Source: Bacillus massilinigeriensis
GTDB lineage: Bacteria; Bacillota; Bacilli; Bacillales; Cytobacillaceae
Length of the DNA: 64,000 nt
Assembly (NCBI RefSeq): GCF_900117315.1
Contig: NZ_LT630337.1
Coordinates: 1,036,664 to 1,100,663, forward strand
Reading direction: 5' to 3'
Position numbers and translations under genes: made by a program. This document shows, one piece after another, positions 28,308-37,701 of the stretch. Within the stretch, counting starts at the first letter, position 1, and the number at the start of each line of letters is the position of its first letter. A model generated the notes under the pieces. It saw nothing but the letters and a program-made list of their open reading frames with translations. It was not told where the DNA came from and made no database searches.

Positions 28308-28979
28308 ATGACTAGCTGTGGATGCCTTTCGTATATTAAATATGGATTTTCACCACTCACAATGAGAAAAATTGCCTTAACTTATGCAACTATATTCATT
28401 GGGGCCTTCCTACAAGGGATGTCCATGTCTATCTTTCTCTTTCCTCACTCCATTCCATCTGGGGGAGCTGCTGGACTAGCCCTCTTAATGAACCATTGGA
28501 TTCATTTACCTTTAGGATTTTCATTATGGATTGCCAATATTGTATTTTTAGTATTTGCATTAAAATATTTTGGATATACATGGACATTACGGACCATTCT
28601 TTCTGTTGCCACGACATCTACAACCATTAGCTTCCTTTCAAATCAAGAACAGCTTCCTCATATCAATATCTTTCTTGATATGATTGGGGGGAGCATCATT
28701 TTTGGAATAGGCGTTGGATTGTTAATACGAGCGGGTGCTTCAAGTGGAGGGATGGTTATTCCTGCCTTGATGATTGCTTCTTATAAAAACTGGAGTCCAG
28801 GTAAAGTGATGATGGGAATCAATCTATTTATCTTTTTACTAACCTCTCTTGTCATCGATTATAAGATTGTCATATTCGCGATAATTTGCCAGTTCTTTTC
28901 AACAAATATCATTGACTATATTTATACATTACGATTTTCTAAATTGAATTACTTGTCCATAAATTGGCGAAGGAGATAA
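28308..28979 (+). CDS. YitT family membrane protein
   Basis: A 223-residue protein with about five membrane helices; FLFPHSIPSGGAAGLALLMNH (about 45-65) and IFGIGVGLLIRAGASSGGMVIPALMI (about 128-153) are the conserved YitT segments with Gly-rich reentrant loops. It lacks the C-terminal DUF2179 domain of full-length relatives. Transport function is suspected but unproven for the family. ATG 28308 follows AAGGAGAGGA; an internal ATG at 28362 has no ribosome binding site. The 1.1 kb between it and the ATPase gene is taken up by the candidate RNA. Confidence 0.72.
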   Translation: MTSCGCLSYIKYGFSPLTMRKIALTYATIFIGAFLQGMSMSIFLFPHSIPSGGAAGLALLMNHWIHLPLGFSLWIANIVFLVFALKYFGYTWTLRTILSVATTSTTISFLSNQEQLPHINIFLDMIGGSIIFGIGVGLLIRAGASSGGMVIPALMIASYKNWSPGKVMMGINLFIFLLTSLVIDYKIVIFAIICQFFSTNIIDYIYTLRFSKLNYLSINWRRR

Positions 28980-29007
28980 GAAGATCTCCTTATAAGATCT
29001 TCTTATC
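28975..29007. terminator. Hairpin between convergent yitT-like and cysC genes
   Basis: Perfect 13-bp arms GATAAGAAGATCT with a 7-base loop overlap the last bases of both genes. No U tract, so rho-independent strength is uncertain. Confidence 0.65.
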
Positions 29008-29589
29008 CCTTAAATACGACAGGATGTGGTGAACAGATTCCTCAATTGTCATTTCATTTGTTTCAATGATTATTTCTGGGTTATCTGGAATCTCATATGG
29101 TGAAGATATTCCAGTAAATTCGGGAATTTCACCTGCCCTCGCCTTCTTATATAAACCCTTTGGGTCCCTCTCTTCGCATATTTGTATTGGACATTTTAAA
29201 TAAATTTCAATAAACTCATTTTCATCAAATAAATCTCTCACAAGCTGCCTATCTCTTCGAAAAGGAGAAATAAATGCTGAGGAAACAATAAGGCCACTAT
29301 CGACAAAAAGCTTTGCAACTTCTCCTATTCTTCGAATGTTTTCCGTACGATCCTCTGGCTTAAAACTTAAATCACGATTTAACCCGTGCCGAATATTATC
29401 ACCATCCAAACAATAGCTCCGATACTGCTCTTTAAATAGTTGACTATCAACCGCATTCGCTAGCGTTGACTTCCCTGAACCTGATAAACCCGTAAACCAA
29501 AGTACGCAGCTTTTATTTCCATTTAATTGATGTCGATCATTCTTCGTTATGGTTGAATTATGCCAAATAATATTTTTACTATTGCTCAT
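28990..29589 (-). CDS. cysC: Adenylylsulfate kinase (APS kinase)
   Basis: A 199-residue kinase that phosphorylates APS to PAPS with ATP. Walker [15 protein letters not shown] (about 34-47), [15 protein letters not shown] (about 62-76) and [14 protein letters not shown] are diagnostic. It is the last gene of the five-gene sulfur operon, 130 bp after sat. An APS kinase beside an APS/PAPS reductase gives the cell both intermediates; the same combination is found in the sulfolactate operon of B. subtilis spores (yisZ with yitA and yitB). AAAGGGTGTAG lies before ATG 29589. Confidence 0.92.
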   Translation of the reverse strand: MSNSKNIIWHNSTITKNDRHQLNGNKSCVLWFTGLSGSGKSTLANAVDSQLFKEQYRSYCLDGDNIRHGLNRDLSFKPEDRTENIRRIGEVAKLFVDSGLIVSSAFISPFRRDRQLVRDLFDENEFIEIYLKCPIQICEERDPKGLYKKARAGEIPEFTGISSPYEIPDNPEIIIETNEMTIEESVHHILSYLRDKKIL

Positions 29590-29719
29590 TTTCTACACCC
29601 TTTAGTTAGTCGTAACTAGAGTTGGAGATAAGCCTGTTATCTACCTTCCTGCCTCTAAAAATGAACTTAAATTCTTTGAGTAGAGGAAATATGACTGCTC
29701 TCTCCATCTTATTAATATT

Positions 29720-30880
29720 TTAAAGCCTAATTTGTTCTGAGTCAGTTTCCTTCAATCCTTGAATGAGAATCTCCACAACTTCAGGTCTACTGAATTCTTT
29801 TGGTGGCTCCTCACCATTTTTCAACATTCCTCTTACTTTTGTTCCTGATAACACTACATGGTGCTCTACTTCATGTGGACAGGTCTTTTCTGAAGCCATG
29901 TTCTCGCACTTCTTACAATAAAAGCTATTTTCAAAGAATAGGAGATTGATTCCTAATTCATCTTCGTTAAAATGACTAAATATCTTTTGGGCATCATAGG
30001 TTCCGTAGTAATTTCCCACACCTGCATGATCTCTACCTACAATAAAATGGGTACAACCGTAATTTTTTCTAACAATAGCATGAAAAACTGCTTCTCTAGG
30101 TCCTGCATATCTCATGGCTGCAGGAAATACAGATAAAAAGACGCGATCCTTTGGATAATAATGATCGATTAACACCTGGTAGCTCTTCATCCTTATTTCA
30201 CTAGGAATATCATCCGATTTCGTTTCACCCACTAGTGGATTTAAGAAGAGTCCATCAACGATTTCCATCGCTGATTTTTGAATATATTCATGAGCTCGAT
30301 GAACAGGATTACGAGTTTGAAAACCAACGATTGTATTCCATCCAAACTTTTCAAATATCATTCTTGTTTGAATGGGATCCAGATAATAATCCTTAAACCT
30401 GTCTTTTACTGGTCTCTTTATTAATGTAATTGGACCAGCAATATACATCTCATGACGTTCATATAATTTTTTTACTCCAGGATGATTTATGTCTGTCGTT
30501 TTATAAACCTTTTCAGCTTCAATTTTTTTATTAGGCAGGAATATTTCCTTTACATTCATGACCCCATATACAATTCCATCATGTATTAGATTGATTGTCT
30601 CCCCTTTTTTTAATTCCTTTGCCTTATTCCTTTCAACAGACAAGGTGATAGGAATGGACCATGGCAGACCATTTTCTAACCTCATATCTTCTACAACCGA
30701 TTCATAATCAGCCTTCCCCATAAACCCTTCTAAAGGACTATATCCCCCATTTGCGATTAACTCCAAATCACTTAATTCCACCTTGTCAATTTCAACAAAG
30801 TTCAAGGAATAATCAACCAGTGAATTCAAGTTCATTCGATTGACCAGTTTTCCCCCGTGGGGAATACTTTTTCTCACCAT
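29720..30880 (-). CDS. sat: Sulfate adenylyltransferase (ATP sulfurylase)
   Basis: A 386-residue monofunctional ATP sulfurylase converting sulfate and ATP to APS. Active-site motifs are [13 protein letters not shown] (about 183-195) and [13 protein letters not shown] (about 280-292); the C-terminal zinc-binding-like cluster [16 protein letters not shown] is present. The ORF opens at 30931, but GAAGGGGGAAATA precedes ATG 30880 ([10 protein letters not shown]), which matches the usual N-terminus. It is the second step-wise enzyme encoded after cysH in the operon; activated sulfate then goes to CysC or CysH. Confidence 0.92.
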   Translation of the reverse strand: MVRKSIPHGGKLVNRMNLNSLVDYSLNFVEIDKVELSDLELIANGGYSPLEGFMGKADYESVVEDMRLENGLPWSIPITLSVERNKAKELKKGETINLIHDGIVYGVMNVKEIFLPNKKIEAEKVYKTTDINHPGVKKLYERHEMYIAGPITLIKRPVKDRFKDYYLDPIQTRMIFEKFGWNTIVGFQTRNPVHRAHEYIQKSAMEIVDGLFLNPLVGETKSDDIPSEIRMKSYQVLIDHYYPKDRVFLSVFPAAMRYAGPREAVFHAIVRKNYGCTHFIVGRDHAGVGNYYGTYDAQKIFSHFNEDELGINLLFFENSFYCKKCENMASEKTCPHEVEHHVVLSGTKVRGMLKNGEEPPKEFSRPEVVEILIQGLKETDSEQIRL

Positions 30881-30961
30881 TATTTCCCCCTTCAGATTGA
30901 ACTCTCTAGCATATAGAAGCAGTTGCCTCAAATATTAGATTAATTACAATAATTTTGACTT

Positions 30962-31675
30962 TTATTCAGATACATGAAGCCCACATTCTGATTTTGAATG
31001 ACCCACCCATCTACCAGAGCGACTGTCACCATTTTCCTTCACAGGTTTCGTACATGTGGCACAGCCGATACTTGGATAACCCTCATCATGCAAAGGATTG
31101 TATGGAAGATTATTTAGTTTGATATAGTTCAATATATCCTCCCAAGTCCAATGAATCAGAGGACAAATTTTCACCTTCTGAAATTTATCATCTTTATTTA
31201 TATACTGGACATTGCTTCTTGTGGGAGATTGTTCCCTTCTCAAACCAGAAATCCATGCGTTTACTTCTGTTAATGCTTCCTTAAGGGGAGTGACCTTTCT
31301 CATATGGCAACAAAGATTCGGATTATGTTTCCATAATTCCTCTCCATACCATTTTTCTTGTTCCTCCAAAGAAGATTTTGGTTCAATCGTATTGATTTCT
31401 AGTGATGGGTAACGATTTCTAACTTGATCTATAAGTTCATATGTTTGACGAAAATGGAGTCCTGTATCGAGGAAAATAATTTTAGCCTTTTTGTTCACTT
31501 TATGGATTAAATCAATTAGCACAATTCCTTCCGCCCCAAAACTACAAGCATAAAGGATTTTCTCACCATACTCTTTATAAGCCCATTTTAAGATATCCAA
31601 GTAATCTGGTTGATTTTCCAAGGTTGCTTTTATCTTTATCTCATCCCAGTTTTCATAAGTTAATGTAGCAGACAA
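30962..31675 (-). CDS. cysH: APS/PAPS reductase (CysH, iron-sulfur type)
   Basis: About 237 residues. Conserved features are YACSFGAEGIVLIDLI (PP-loop, about 42-57), FLDTGLHFRQTYELI, the [4Fe-4S] cysteines CC (NLCCHMRKV) and CxxC (GCATCTKP), ISGLRREQSPTR and the catalytic ECGLH tail. The cysteine tetrad marks the thioredoxin-dependent reductases that accept APS. It releases sulfite, the substrate of the neighbouring ComA. The chosen start is TTG 31675 (then SATLTYENWDE), seven bases after AGGAGGG; the ORF opens at 31699. Confidence 0.9.
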   Translation of the reverse strand: MSATLTYENWDEIKIKATLENQPDYLDILKWAYKEYGEKILYACSFGAEGIVLIDLIHKVNKKAKIIFLDTGLHFRQTYELIDQVRNRYPSLEINTIEPKSSLEEQEKWYGEELWKHNPNLCCHMRKVTPLKEALTEVNAWISGLRREQSPTRSNVQYINKDDKFQKVKICPLIHWTWEDILNYIKLNNLPYNPLHDEGYPSIGCATCTKPVKENGDSRSGRWVGHSKSECGLHVSE

Positions 31676-31705
31676 AATACAACCCTCCTCTCCATTCACT
31701 CAAGC

Positions 31706-32239
31706 TTAGTTATTGAAAGGTAAAATAATGCATTCGTTATTTCCGACTGTCATTTTATTCATATTGTTGATATGACCGTATTGATAATAGGACACCATGG
31801 CCCTTATCCATGATCCATGTCCAAAGACTAATATTTTGTCTTTCTGCTCATATTTCTTTATAAATTGCACAATTCGTTTTTCAAGGGAGGTGACACTTTC
31901 TCCAAGGATTAATTCCTTTGGATTTTCAACCCATTTATCCCCATAGCTTCGAAATAGCTCTTCCTTGGGCTTCCCTTCATATGGACCAAAATCTAATTCG
32001 TCGAGTAAACCTTCTGTCTTTGCCACATAACCATATTGTTCTGCTGTTTGATGAGTTCTTTTTAGTGTGCTTACCAATACTAAATCAAAGGGCTCAATTG
32101 CTTTTAAAAGCTGCTGGTTATGACTTATCTCGTTTCGGAATTTTTCAGATACCTCGGATATTTCAATATCCCTTCTCCCTTGTAACCATGTTTTTTTATT
32201 CCAATCGGTTGGTAGATGTCTAATTAGGGCAATATGCAT
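31706..32239 (-). CDS. Histidine phosphatase family protein in the sulfolactate-type operon
   Basis: A 177-residue member of the phosphoglycerate-mutase-like superfamily. The phospho-acceptor motif is a variant, LIRHLPTDWN (His8), instead of RHGxT; a second arginine/histidine set appears as FGPYEGK and VFGHGSWIRAM (His near 141). Its ATG overlaps the end of comA by 16 bp, with GGAGGATCAAGA before it, so the two are translationally coupled. This suggests it removes the phosphate from ComA's product, 2-phosphosulfolactate, a step done by the unrelated ComB (YitC) in B. subtilis. That role is inference. It might instead be a general phosphatase. Confidence 0.75.
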   Translation of the reverse strand: MHIALIRHLPTDWNKKTWLQGRRDIEISEVSEKFRNEISHNQQLLKAIEPFDLVLVSTLKRTHQTAEQYGYVAKTEGLLDELDFGPYEGKPKEELFRSYGDKWVENPKELILGESVTSLEKRIVQFIKKYEQKDKILVFGHGSWIRAMVSYYQYGHINNMNKMTVGNNECIILPFNN

Positions 32240-32991
32240 TCTTGATCCTCCAAATAAAAGGTTTCGCTTCTAAGTCCACAGCGTTGTGCCTCTAATACTA
32301 GCACATCACTTAACTTTACGTTTCCTAAATTTACATTTGGACCAATTTGATTAATAAAGTACATTTGGTGTTTTGGTGAAGGTGCTTCGAATATTATTTT
32401 TTTACTGTCGATGTCTCTTAATAGTTCATGGATTAGATCAGACTTGATATTACCGCTTTTTTCATATATTCCGGCAGTACCTGAGTCTCTTCCTTCAGTT
32501 ATGACATAATGACAACCTGCATCTAATAAAAGACCGATTTCCTCCTTCCACTCGGTTGTTGACATATCCTTATTTGCATCCTTTGAACCTACCTCCGAAA
32601 TGACATGAAAATCATTTTTTATTTGGGAGATGATTTTGAGGCGTTCCTGAATGGGAATATCGACAGTGCCATTAGATATTTCAATCCATTCAATTCCTAA
32701 TTTACGTAAGGAAGAGAGGTATTCTGGAAGCTTATTTTGAACGTAACATTTTTCAAATAGGGTTCCTCCAAAATAAGGCCTAATTTTATAATCCTTATAA
32801 AGCTTAATTTTTTCACTTAGGTTAGGTGTTATATATGCGGACCCAATACCGATTTTGGCAATATCTATAAAATCGCTATAATCGGCTAAAATATTTTTTA
32901 ATTCTCCCATTGGGGTTCCAAAATCAACCACCGAGGTAAGACCATAGTTTCTCATTCCTATAGTCCTTTTCGGTAATGTTAAAAAATCCAT
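32224..32991 (-). CDS. comA: Phosphosulfolactate synthase (ComA/YitD)
   Basis: A 255-residue TIM-barrel enzyme that adds sulfite to phosphoenolpyruvate to give (2R)-phospho-3-sulfolactate. The signature runs RNYGLTSVVDFG (about 14-25), FIDIAKIGIGSAYI, IRPYFGGTLFE, WIEISNGT, VISEVGSKD and VITEGRDSGTAGIY. In methanogens this starts coenzyme M synthesis; in B. subtilis YitD makes the sulfolactate stored in spores. As first gene of an operon with sulfate activation and reduction genes, it fits the spore role. GAGGAGG lies upstream of ATG 32991. A CATACCTA box at 33077-33084 (minus) is too weak to call a sporulation promoter. Confidence 0.9.
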   Translation of the reverse strand: MDFLTLPKRTIGMRNYGLTSVVDFGTPMGELKNILADYSDFIDIAKIGIGSAYITPNLSEKIKLYKDYKIRPYFGGTLFEKCYVQNKLPEYLSSLRKLGIEWIEISNGTVDIPIQERLKIISQIKNDFHVISEVGSKDANKDMSTTEWKEEIGLLLDAGCHYVITEGRDSGTAGIYEKSGNIKSDLIHELLRDIDSKKIIFEAPSPKHQMYFINQIGPNVNLGNVKLSDVLVLEAQRCGLRSETFYLEDQECILP

Positions 32992-33157
32992 AGGGAAAAC
33001 GCCTCCTCTATTTTTCTAGGATAGATTATTCAATATATGGGTGAATGTGTAAATAATGGGCTTTTTCCATATAAATTAGGTATGCGCCCTGAATAATCAG
33101 CCTGGAAACATCAAAAAATATGGAAAGGTTATTCTTTACGTTAGGAGTGTACTTCTA

Positions 33158-34402
33158 TTGCCAAAACAAAAACATAAAGGGATGACCATTTTTGCCATTG
33201 GATCCATCCCACTTATTTTAGTCTTAGGCAACTCAATGTTAATTCCGATTCTTCCAAAGATGAAAACAGAGCTAGATGTATCTCAATTTAAAATTAGTCT
33301 TATTATTTCCGTTTTTTCTATTGCTGCTGCTGCTTCCATTCCTATCTTAGGATATCTTTCAGACAGGTTTTCACGGAAAGCCGTAATCATCCCTGCACTT
33401 ATTTTATACGGTAGCGGTGGCCTATTAGCTGGTGCTGCTTCAGCTTGGTTTGATCATTCCTACTTTTGGATTCTAGCTGGGAGAGTTATGCAAGGAATAG
33501 GGGCAGCAGGTACAGCACCTATTGCCATGGCGTTAACTGGAGATTTGTTTAAGGGGGGAGAGCAAAGTAAAGTACTGGGTCTAGTTGAGGCTTCTAATGG
33601 GTTTGGAAAAGTCATCAGCCCAATTTTAGGTTCTCTTTTTGCCATGATCTTCTGGTATGCAGCTTTCTTCGCTTTTCCAATATTTTGCTTTATCTCGATT
33701 CTCTTAACTATCTTCTTCATTAAAGAAAAGAAAAAGGAAAAAGAGCCACCGCCAGTTGGAAAGTATGTTAAAGGACTTTTATCCGTATTTAAATCAGAGG
33801 GCCGTTGGTTATTCGCTGCCTATTTAACTGGGGCTACCTGTCTGTTCACCTTATTCGGTATTTTGTTTTATATATCCGATATTCTAGAAAAGGAGCATCA
33901 CATAGATGGTCTGTTAAAAGGAGGTATTCTAGCAATACCACTTTTATTTATGACTAGTACTTCCTATATTACCGGGAGCAAAATCGGCAAAAAAATGAGG
34001 CTAATGAAATCCTTAATCATCCTTGGATTACTTCTTATGACATCTTCTTTTGCAGCCTTGATTTACTTTAAAAAATTAATCCCATTTATTTCTGTTTTGG
34101 TTATAAGCAGTATCGGTACTGGACTTGTACTACCATGTATTAATAGCTTTATTACTGGTTCAGTTCCATCTGATCGAAGAGGATTTGTCACCTCACTATA
34201 TGGTTCTGTCCGATTTTTAGGTGTGGCCATAGGACCTCCAATATTCAGTACGTTGATGGAATGGTCAAGAACAGGGATGTTTTTAATAACAGCTGGTCTT
34301 ACGTTATTTTGTGCCCTATTATGTATGGTGCTAATTCACATTGCTAAAAAGAAACCTTCAGAAGAAAGCGATACACTCTTTGAAAAGCTCCAGCTTACTT
34401 AA
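33158..34402 (+). CDS. Major facilitator superfamily exporter (YitG-like)
   Basis: A 414-residue transporter with about twelve membrane helices. The MFS motif A appears as [15 protein letters not shown] (about 66-80), and [16 protein letters not shown] (about 108-123) is the drug:H+ antiporter-1 motif. It starts at TTG 33158 with AGGAGTG eight bases upstream. It is divergent from comA; in B. subtilis the efflux protein YitG lies in the same neighbourhood as the yit sulfolactate genes, so a link with that pathway is possible. The substrate is unknown. Confidence 0.8.
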   Translation: MPKQKHKGMTIFAIGSIPLILVLGNSMLIPILPKMKTELDVSQFKISLIISVFSIAAAASIPILGYLSDRFSRKAVIIPALILYGSGGLLAGAASAWFDHSYFWILAGRVMQGIGAAGTAPIAMALTGDLFKGGEQSKVLGLVEASNGFGKVISPILGSLFAMIFWYAAFFAFPIFCFISILLTIFFIKEKKKEKEPPPVGKYVKGLLSVFKSEGRWLFAAYLTGATCLFTLFGILFYISDILEKEHHIDGLLKGGILAIPLLFMTSTSYITGSKIGKKMRLMKSLIILGLLLMTSSFAALIYFKKLIPFISVLVISSIGTGLVLPCINSFITGSVPSDRRGFVTSLYGSVRFLGVAIGPPIFSTLMEWSRTGMFLITAGLTLFCALLCMVLIHIAKKKPSEESDTLFEKLQLT

Positions 34403-34483
34403 TAGCTTTTTTGATTTTCGTCAAAAAGGTAGTAATCAAAGCTTCATTATTTGGCAAAATTTTCGGTAAAGGAGTAGATTGAT

Positions 34484-34768
34484 TTGCAAATCTATTTTTC
34501 ACCAGAGGTAGTCACGCCAGAATACCAAGTACTAAATGTAGTGGATTCTGATAATAAGGCCGTGGGGAATGTCGCCTTTCTCTTCGATGAAAAAAAGCTG
34601 TACGTATATGGAATCTTAGAGGAGGAAGGTGTCGGAGCAGACTTTAAAGACCTCGTCACCCCATACATTAAAGGACTCGCAAAGGCAAAACCGGGTCTAG
34701 ATATTCTCTCTTGTCTATACGTGGGATGTAAGAAAATAAACTTGAATGATGAAAAGGAACAGAAATAA
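34484..34768 (+). CDS. Hypothetical protein (94 aa)
   Basis: A small soluble protein with alternating beta and helix-like stretches (YQVLNVVDSDNKAVGNVAFLFD, KKLYVYGILEEEGVGADF) and an acidic tail. It starts at TTG 34484, eight bases after AAAGGAG. No domain is recognised. It lies 82 bp after the MFS gene in the same direction, and the next small gene follows about 110 bp later, so the three may be co-transcribed. A hairpin (GGTACCACAA...TTGTGGTGCC, 34795-34840) without U tract lies between the two small genes. Confidence 0.6.
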   Translation: MQIYFSPEVVTPEYQVLNVVDSDNKAVGNVAFLFDEKKLYVYGILEEEGVGADFKDLVTPYIKGLAKAKPGLDILSCLYVGCKKINLNDEKEQK

Positions 34769-34877
34769 AAATCTATCCCATATGAAGGTGCTTGGTACCA
34801 CAACATTATCTCTTCAGATTCAAGATATTTTGTGGTGCCGGAGGACCTTATAGTCATTAATGGAGGTTAGGAATAAA

Positions 34878-35279
34878 ATGGCTGAAAAGCAAGAAGGAAT
34901 TAAACCCTCTAAAAAATATGCCAACGGAACATTTCACGAAAATGCTTCTGGAAGATTTCAAATACTTGACCGTTTTCTTGGGAAAGATGGTATTATTTAT
35001 CTTAAAATTCAGTGGGTAAATACAGGTCAAATTGAAACAAATAAGGAGGTCAATATCTCTGCTTCTATTTGGAAATATGAGAAGGCAAGGGGTAAAATAA
35101 AACCCGTTGAAGAAAAACCTCCTCTACCAGAAGTATCCCTTTCAGATATTTTGGAGAGGATTGAGACATTAGAAGAATACCTAATAGAAACAGGTAACGA
35201 TATTAGAGACCTGAAAGAACAAACGGCTGTTTTAATTAAACAAAATGATTTAGTGTCTAAACTTATAGATAAAATGTAA
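34878..35279 (+). CDS. Hypothetical protein with C-terminal coiled coil (133 aa)
   Basis: The N-terminal 60 residues look like a small beta domain (GTFHENASGRFQILDRFLG, IIYLKIQWVNTGQIE); the C-terminal 60 form a probable coiled coil (LSDILERIETLEEYLIET, DLKEQTAVLIKQNDLV). The first ATG at 34860 is part of the GGAGGTTAGG site, so translation more likely begins at 34878 (MAEKQEGI). I do not recognise the family. The beta domain resembles small regions found near phage-type DNA-binding proteins, but this is too vague to name a role. Confidence 0.6.
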   Translation: MAEKQEGIKPSKKYANGTFHENASGRFQILDRFLGKDGIIYLKIQWVNTGQIETNKEVNISASIWKYEKARGKIKPVEEKPPLPEVSLSDILERIETLEEYLIETGNDIRDLKEQTAVLIKQNDLVSKLIDKM

Positions 35280-35339
35280 AAGAAAAAATGGATATATAGC
35301 ATAATTTACCTAGACAATTAAGTTCTTTTACATAATAAA

Positions 35340-35370
35340 GTTAAAACTCCCTTTTCATTTGAAAGGGAGT
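35340..35370 (-). terminator. Terminator of the chromate transporter pair
   Basis: Minus-strand hairpin ACTCCCTTTC...GAAAAGGGAGT followed by TTTAACTTTA, 34 bp beyond the stop codon. Confidence 0.8.
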
Positions 35371-35403
35371 AATTAGGATGATTGCAGGTCTAGGGAGATA
35401 TTT

Positions 35404-35934
35404 TTATCCCAAAAAAATTGCACCGAAAATTAGAGAACCGATTATCACATATGCGGGATGGACCTTCCATTTCTCTAATAACAAGAAACTTGCAATGATT
35501 AAGAAAATAGTCATAAATAGTCCATTTCCTTGATAGGAATTAAAAAAGAAATCAAATGTCATGATTCCTAGCAAAACTGCAATGACCGGTCTAATATTTT
35601 GAGTCATTTTTTTAACATTTGGTGAATCCTTATATTTATAAATAAGACCAAGAAATAGAATCATTAATATTAAGGATGGAGCAATGGTTGCAAACAAAGC
35701 AATGAAAGAACCAAATGCCCCTCCTTGCTGATAACCAATAAATCCTGCCATTTTGGTTGCTATAGGTCCTGGCAAAGAGTTTCCTATTGCAAGCATTTCA
35801 CTAAATTCGTGAACGGACAACCACTCGTACCGATCTACTACCTCTTTTTCTATTAATGGAATGGAGGCAGGTCCTCCTCCGTATCCAAGAATACTTGGGA
35901 TGAAAAATGCCATAAATATTTGAAAATATATCAT
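35404..35934 (-). CDS. Chromate transporter family protein, short-chain subunit B
   Basis: A 176-residue membrane protein equal to one half of a full-length ChrA. It has the family hallmarks near the N-terminus, GYGGGPASIPLIEKEVV (about 18-34) and NSLPGPIATKMAGFIGYQQGG (about 52-72), followed by hydrophobic helices. Short CHR proteins work as pairs encoded by adjacent genes. The ATG overlaps the stop of the partner gene by 4 bp. The pair probably exports chromate with sulfate-like anions as analogues, though the physiological substrate in bacilli is not always chromate. Confidence 0.85.
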   Translation of the reverse strand: MIYFQIFMAFFIPSILGYGGGPASIPLIEKEVVDRYEWLSVHEFSEMLAIGNSLPGPIATKMAGFIGYQQGGAFGSFIALFATIAPSLILMILFLGLIYKYKDSPNVKKMTQNIRPVIAVLLGIMTFDFFFNSYQGNGLFMTIFLIIASFLLLEKWKVHPAYVIIGSLIFGAIFLG

Positions 35935-36578
35935 ACGCTAGAGTTCCCCCTACTTCCAATCTCCACTTTTTGCTTTTTATTTGGAGGCTTTGGAATCCAG
36001 GCAAGTATCATTAGTGAAATTATGATGATGCCAGGATGAACTGAAAATACTTCCATTGCAACAATACTTAATATAATGAAGAAGATATTTTTTACCCAGC
36101 CAAGATTCATGTTGGCCATTTTCAGAAAATCCCATGTCATAACGGCAAGCATTACTCCAACAACAGGTAATATAGCCTTTGTCATCCCTGACACCCATGA
36201 CATATGTTGAAAGTTCGTTAGAGTTGATAATAAGATAATCATTAACAACACAGTTGGTAATACTGTAGCCATTATGGCATTCATCATTCCTATGAAACCG
36301 CCAACGCGATACCCAATATAACCAGCCATTTTAGTTGCAATCGGGCCAGGTAAAGTATTAGCAAGAGCCAAAATATCAGCAAATTCTTTATCATCCAACC
36401 AGCGGAATCGCTCAACTACTTCCTTATGAACCAGAGGAATCGATGAAGGGCCACCACCATACCCAAGCATCCCAGACCGAAAGAATGCAATGAAAATGGC
36501 ACGTTGATTAACAACGCCTTTTGTTAGAGTTATTTTTTTTTCTTTCTGCTGTTCTTTGATTTTTGGCAGTTCTACCAT
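35931..36578 (-). CDS. Chromate transporter family protein, short-chain subunit A
   Basis: About 215 residues; the partner of the downstream gene and homologous to it. Conserved segments are GYGGGPSSIPLVHKEVVERF (about 50-69) and NTLPGPIATKMAGYIGYRVGG (about 90-110). GGAGAG lies ahead of ATG 36578 (MVELPKIKEQQ); the ORF extends to 36656 with no ribosome binding site. The N-terminus is charged and cytoplasmic. Together the pair forms an antiparallel CHR transporter. The tandem halves, both with intact motifs, are as expected for Bacillus YwrA/YwrB. Confidence 0.85.
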   Translation of the reverse strand: MVELPKIKEQQKEKKITLTKGVVNQRAIFIAFFRSGMLGYGGGPSSIPLVHKEVVERFRWLDDKEFADILALANTLPGPIATKMAGYIGYRVGGFIGMMNAIMATVLPTVLLMIILLSTLTNFQHMSWVSGMTKAILPVVGVMLAVMTWDFLKMANMNLGWVKNIFFIILSIVAMEVFSVHPGIIIISLMILAWIPKPPNKKQKVEIGSRGNSSV

Positions 36579-36885
36579 ATTGCAATCTCTCCATCTTTTC
36601 TTGGTTCTGTTCCGCAGAAATATACGCTTGTTTCTAGATACGTCATCTGAATCCAAGATTTACTATAATTCATGGCTATTACAAGCCTATTGTTACTTAT
36701 CAGAATTTTCTATTACTCTATTTTACAAAACTTTCATCTTTTTTTCATTGATCAATTTATTATTTTGATGTCCCATAGACGTATCCTAAAAGATTCATTC
36801 CCAATCACAGGTTTTAGCCTCTATTTTATTAAAATGATAAATCAGCCCCTAAATAAATTTACTAGCTAAAAGCATCCTTTGAAGA

Positions 36886-36924
36886 CAAAAAATGACTTAC
36901 CCATATATTGAAGTGGGATAAGCC
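36886..36924 (-). terminator. Terminator of the liv operon
   Basis: Minus-strand GGCTTATCCCA...TGGGTAAGTC stem (11 bp with one G-U pair) followed by ATTTTTTG, about 60 bp after livF. Confidence 0.85.
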
Positions 36925-36981
36925 ATAATTTTTTTGTTTATATTTTTATATAGAATTATGTAATTAGATTTTTTGGAAATT

Positions 36982-37689
36982 TTAAGCTAAATAGGCCTCT
37001 TGAACCTCGTCATTTGTAATTAGATCCTTTCCGTTCCCTTGAAGCTTAATTTCTCCATTTTGGATAACGTAGCCTCTATCCGCTATATGAAGAGCTTGGA
37101 AAGCATTTTGTTCTACAAGTAAAATAGTAATACCTTCTTGGTTCAATTCCTTTATTATCTCAAAAATTTGTTCCACAATAATTGGAGCAAGTCCCATGGA
37201 AGGTTCATCTAACATTAATAGATCGGGTCCGAGCATTAATGCCCTTCCAATAGCAAGCATTTGCTGCTCTCCTCCACTCATCGTCCCACCCTTTTGGTCT
37301 AAACGCTCTTTTAATCTAGGAAAATATTGAAAAACCCGTTCTAATCTATCTTTTATTAGTACTTTATCCTTAACAGAAAAGGCACCCATCATTAAATTTT
37401 CCTTAACTGTTAAATTTGGGAAAATCCTTCTACCTTCTGGAACATGTGCTATACCGAGAGCTGTGTTTTCATGGGCAGGTCTATTTGAAATTTCCTTATC
37501 TTTATAAAGAATTGTACCTTTCTTAACACCTACTAACCCACTAATTGATTTTAATGTCGTGGATTTTCCAGCACCATTACTACCTATTAAGGTAACAATT
37601 TCTCCTTTTTCAACATGAATATCAATACCTTTTAAAGCCTGAATCCCACCATAAAAGGTTTCAACACCATTTAATTGAAGCATACTCAT
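36982..37689 (-). CDS. livF: Branched-chain amino-acid ABC transporter ATPase LivF
   Basis: A 235-residue ABC ATPase: Walker A GSNGAGKSTTLKSISG (about 38-53), GIAHVPEGRRIFPNLTVKENL (the LivF-specific Q-loop region), signature SGGEQQMLAIGRAL (about 140-153), Walker B LLMLDEPSMGLAP and H-loop LLVEQNA. It energises uptake of leucine, isoleucine and valine or related compounds with LivG. It is the last gene of the operon, 12 bp after livG. CGTTCCCT... no separate promoter is visible. Confidence 0.93.
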   Translation of the reverse strand: MSMLQLNGVETFYGGIQALKGIDIHVEKGEIVTLIGSNGAGKSTTLKSISGLVGVKKGTILYKDKEISNRPAHENTALGIAHVPEGRRIFPNLTVKENLMMGAFSVKDKVLIKDRLERVFQYFPRLKERLDQKGGTMSGGEQQMLAIGRALMLGPDLLMLDEPSMGLAPIIVEQIFEIIKELNQEGITILLVEQNAFQALHIADRGYVIQNGEIKLQGNGKDLITNDEVQEAYLA

Positions 37690-37701
37690 TCGTCAGCCCC
37701 C

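Noticed and set aside
33061-33090. Possible sigma-E or sigma-K promoter before comA
   Set aside because: CATACCTA resembles a -10 element, but no matching -35 is found at the right distance.
36672-36869. ORF between the chromate transporter and liv genes
   Set aside because: AT-driven hydrophobic frame without a start signal.
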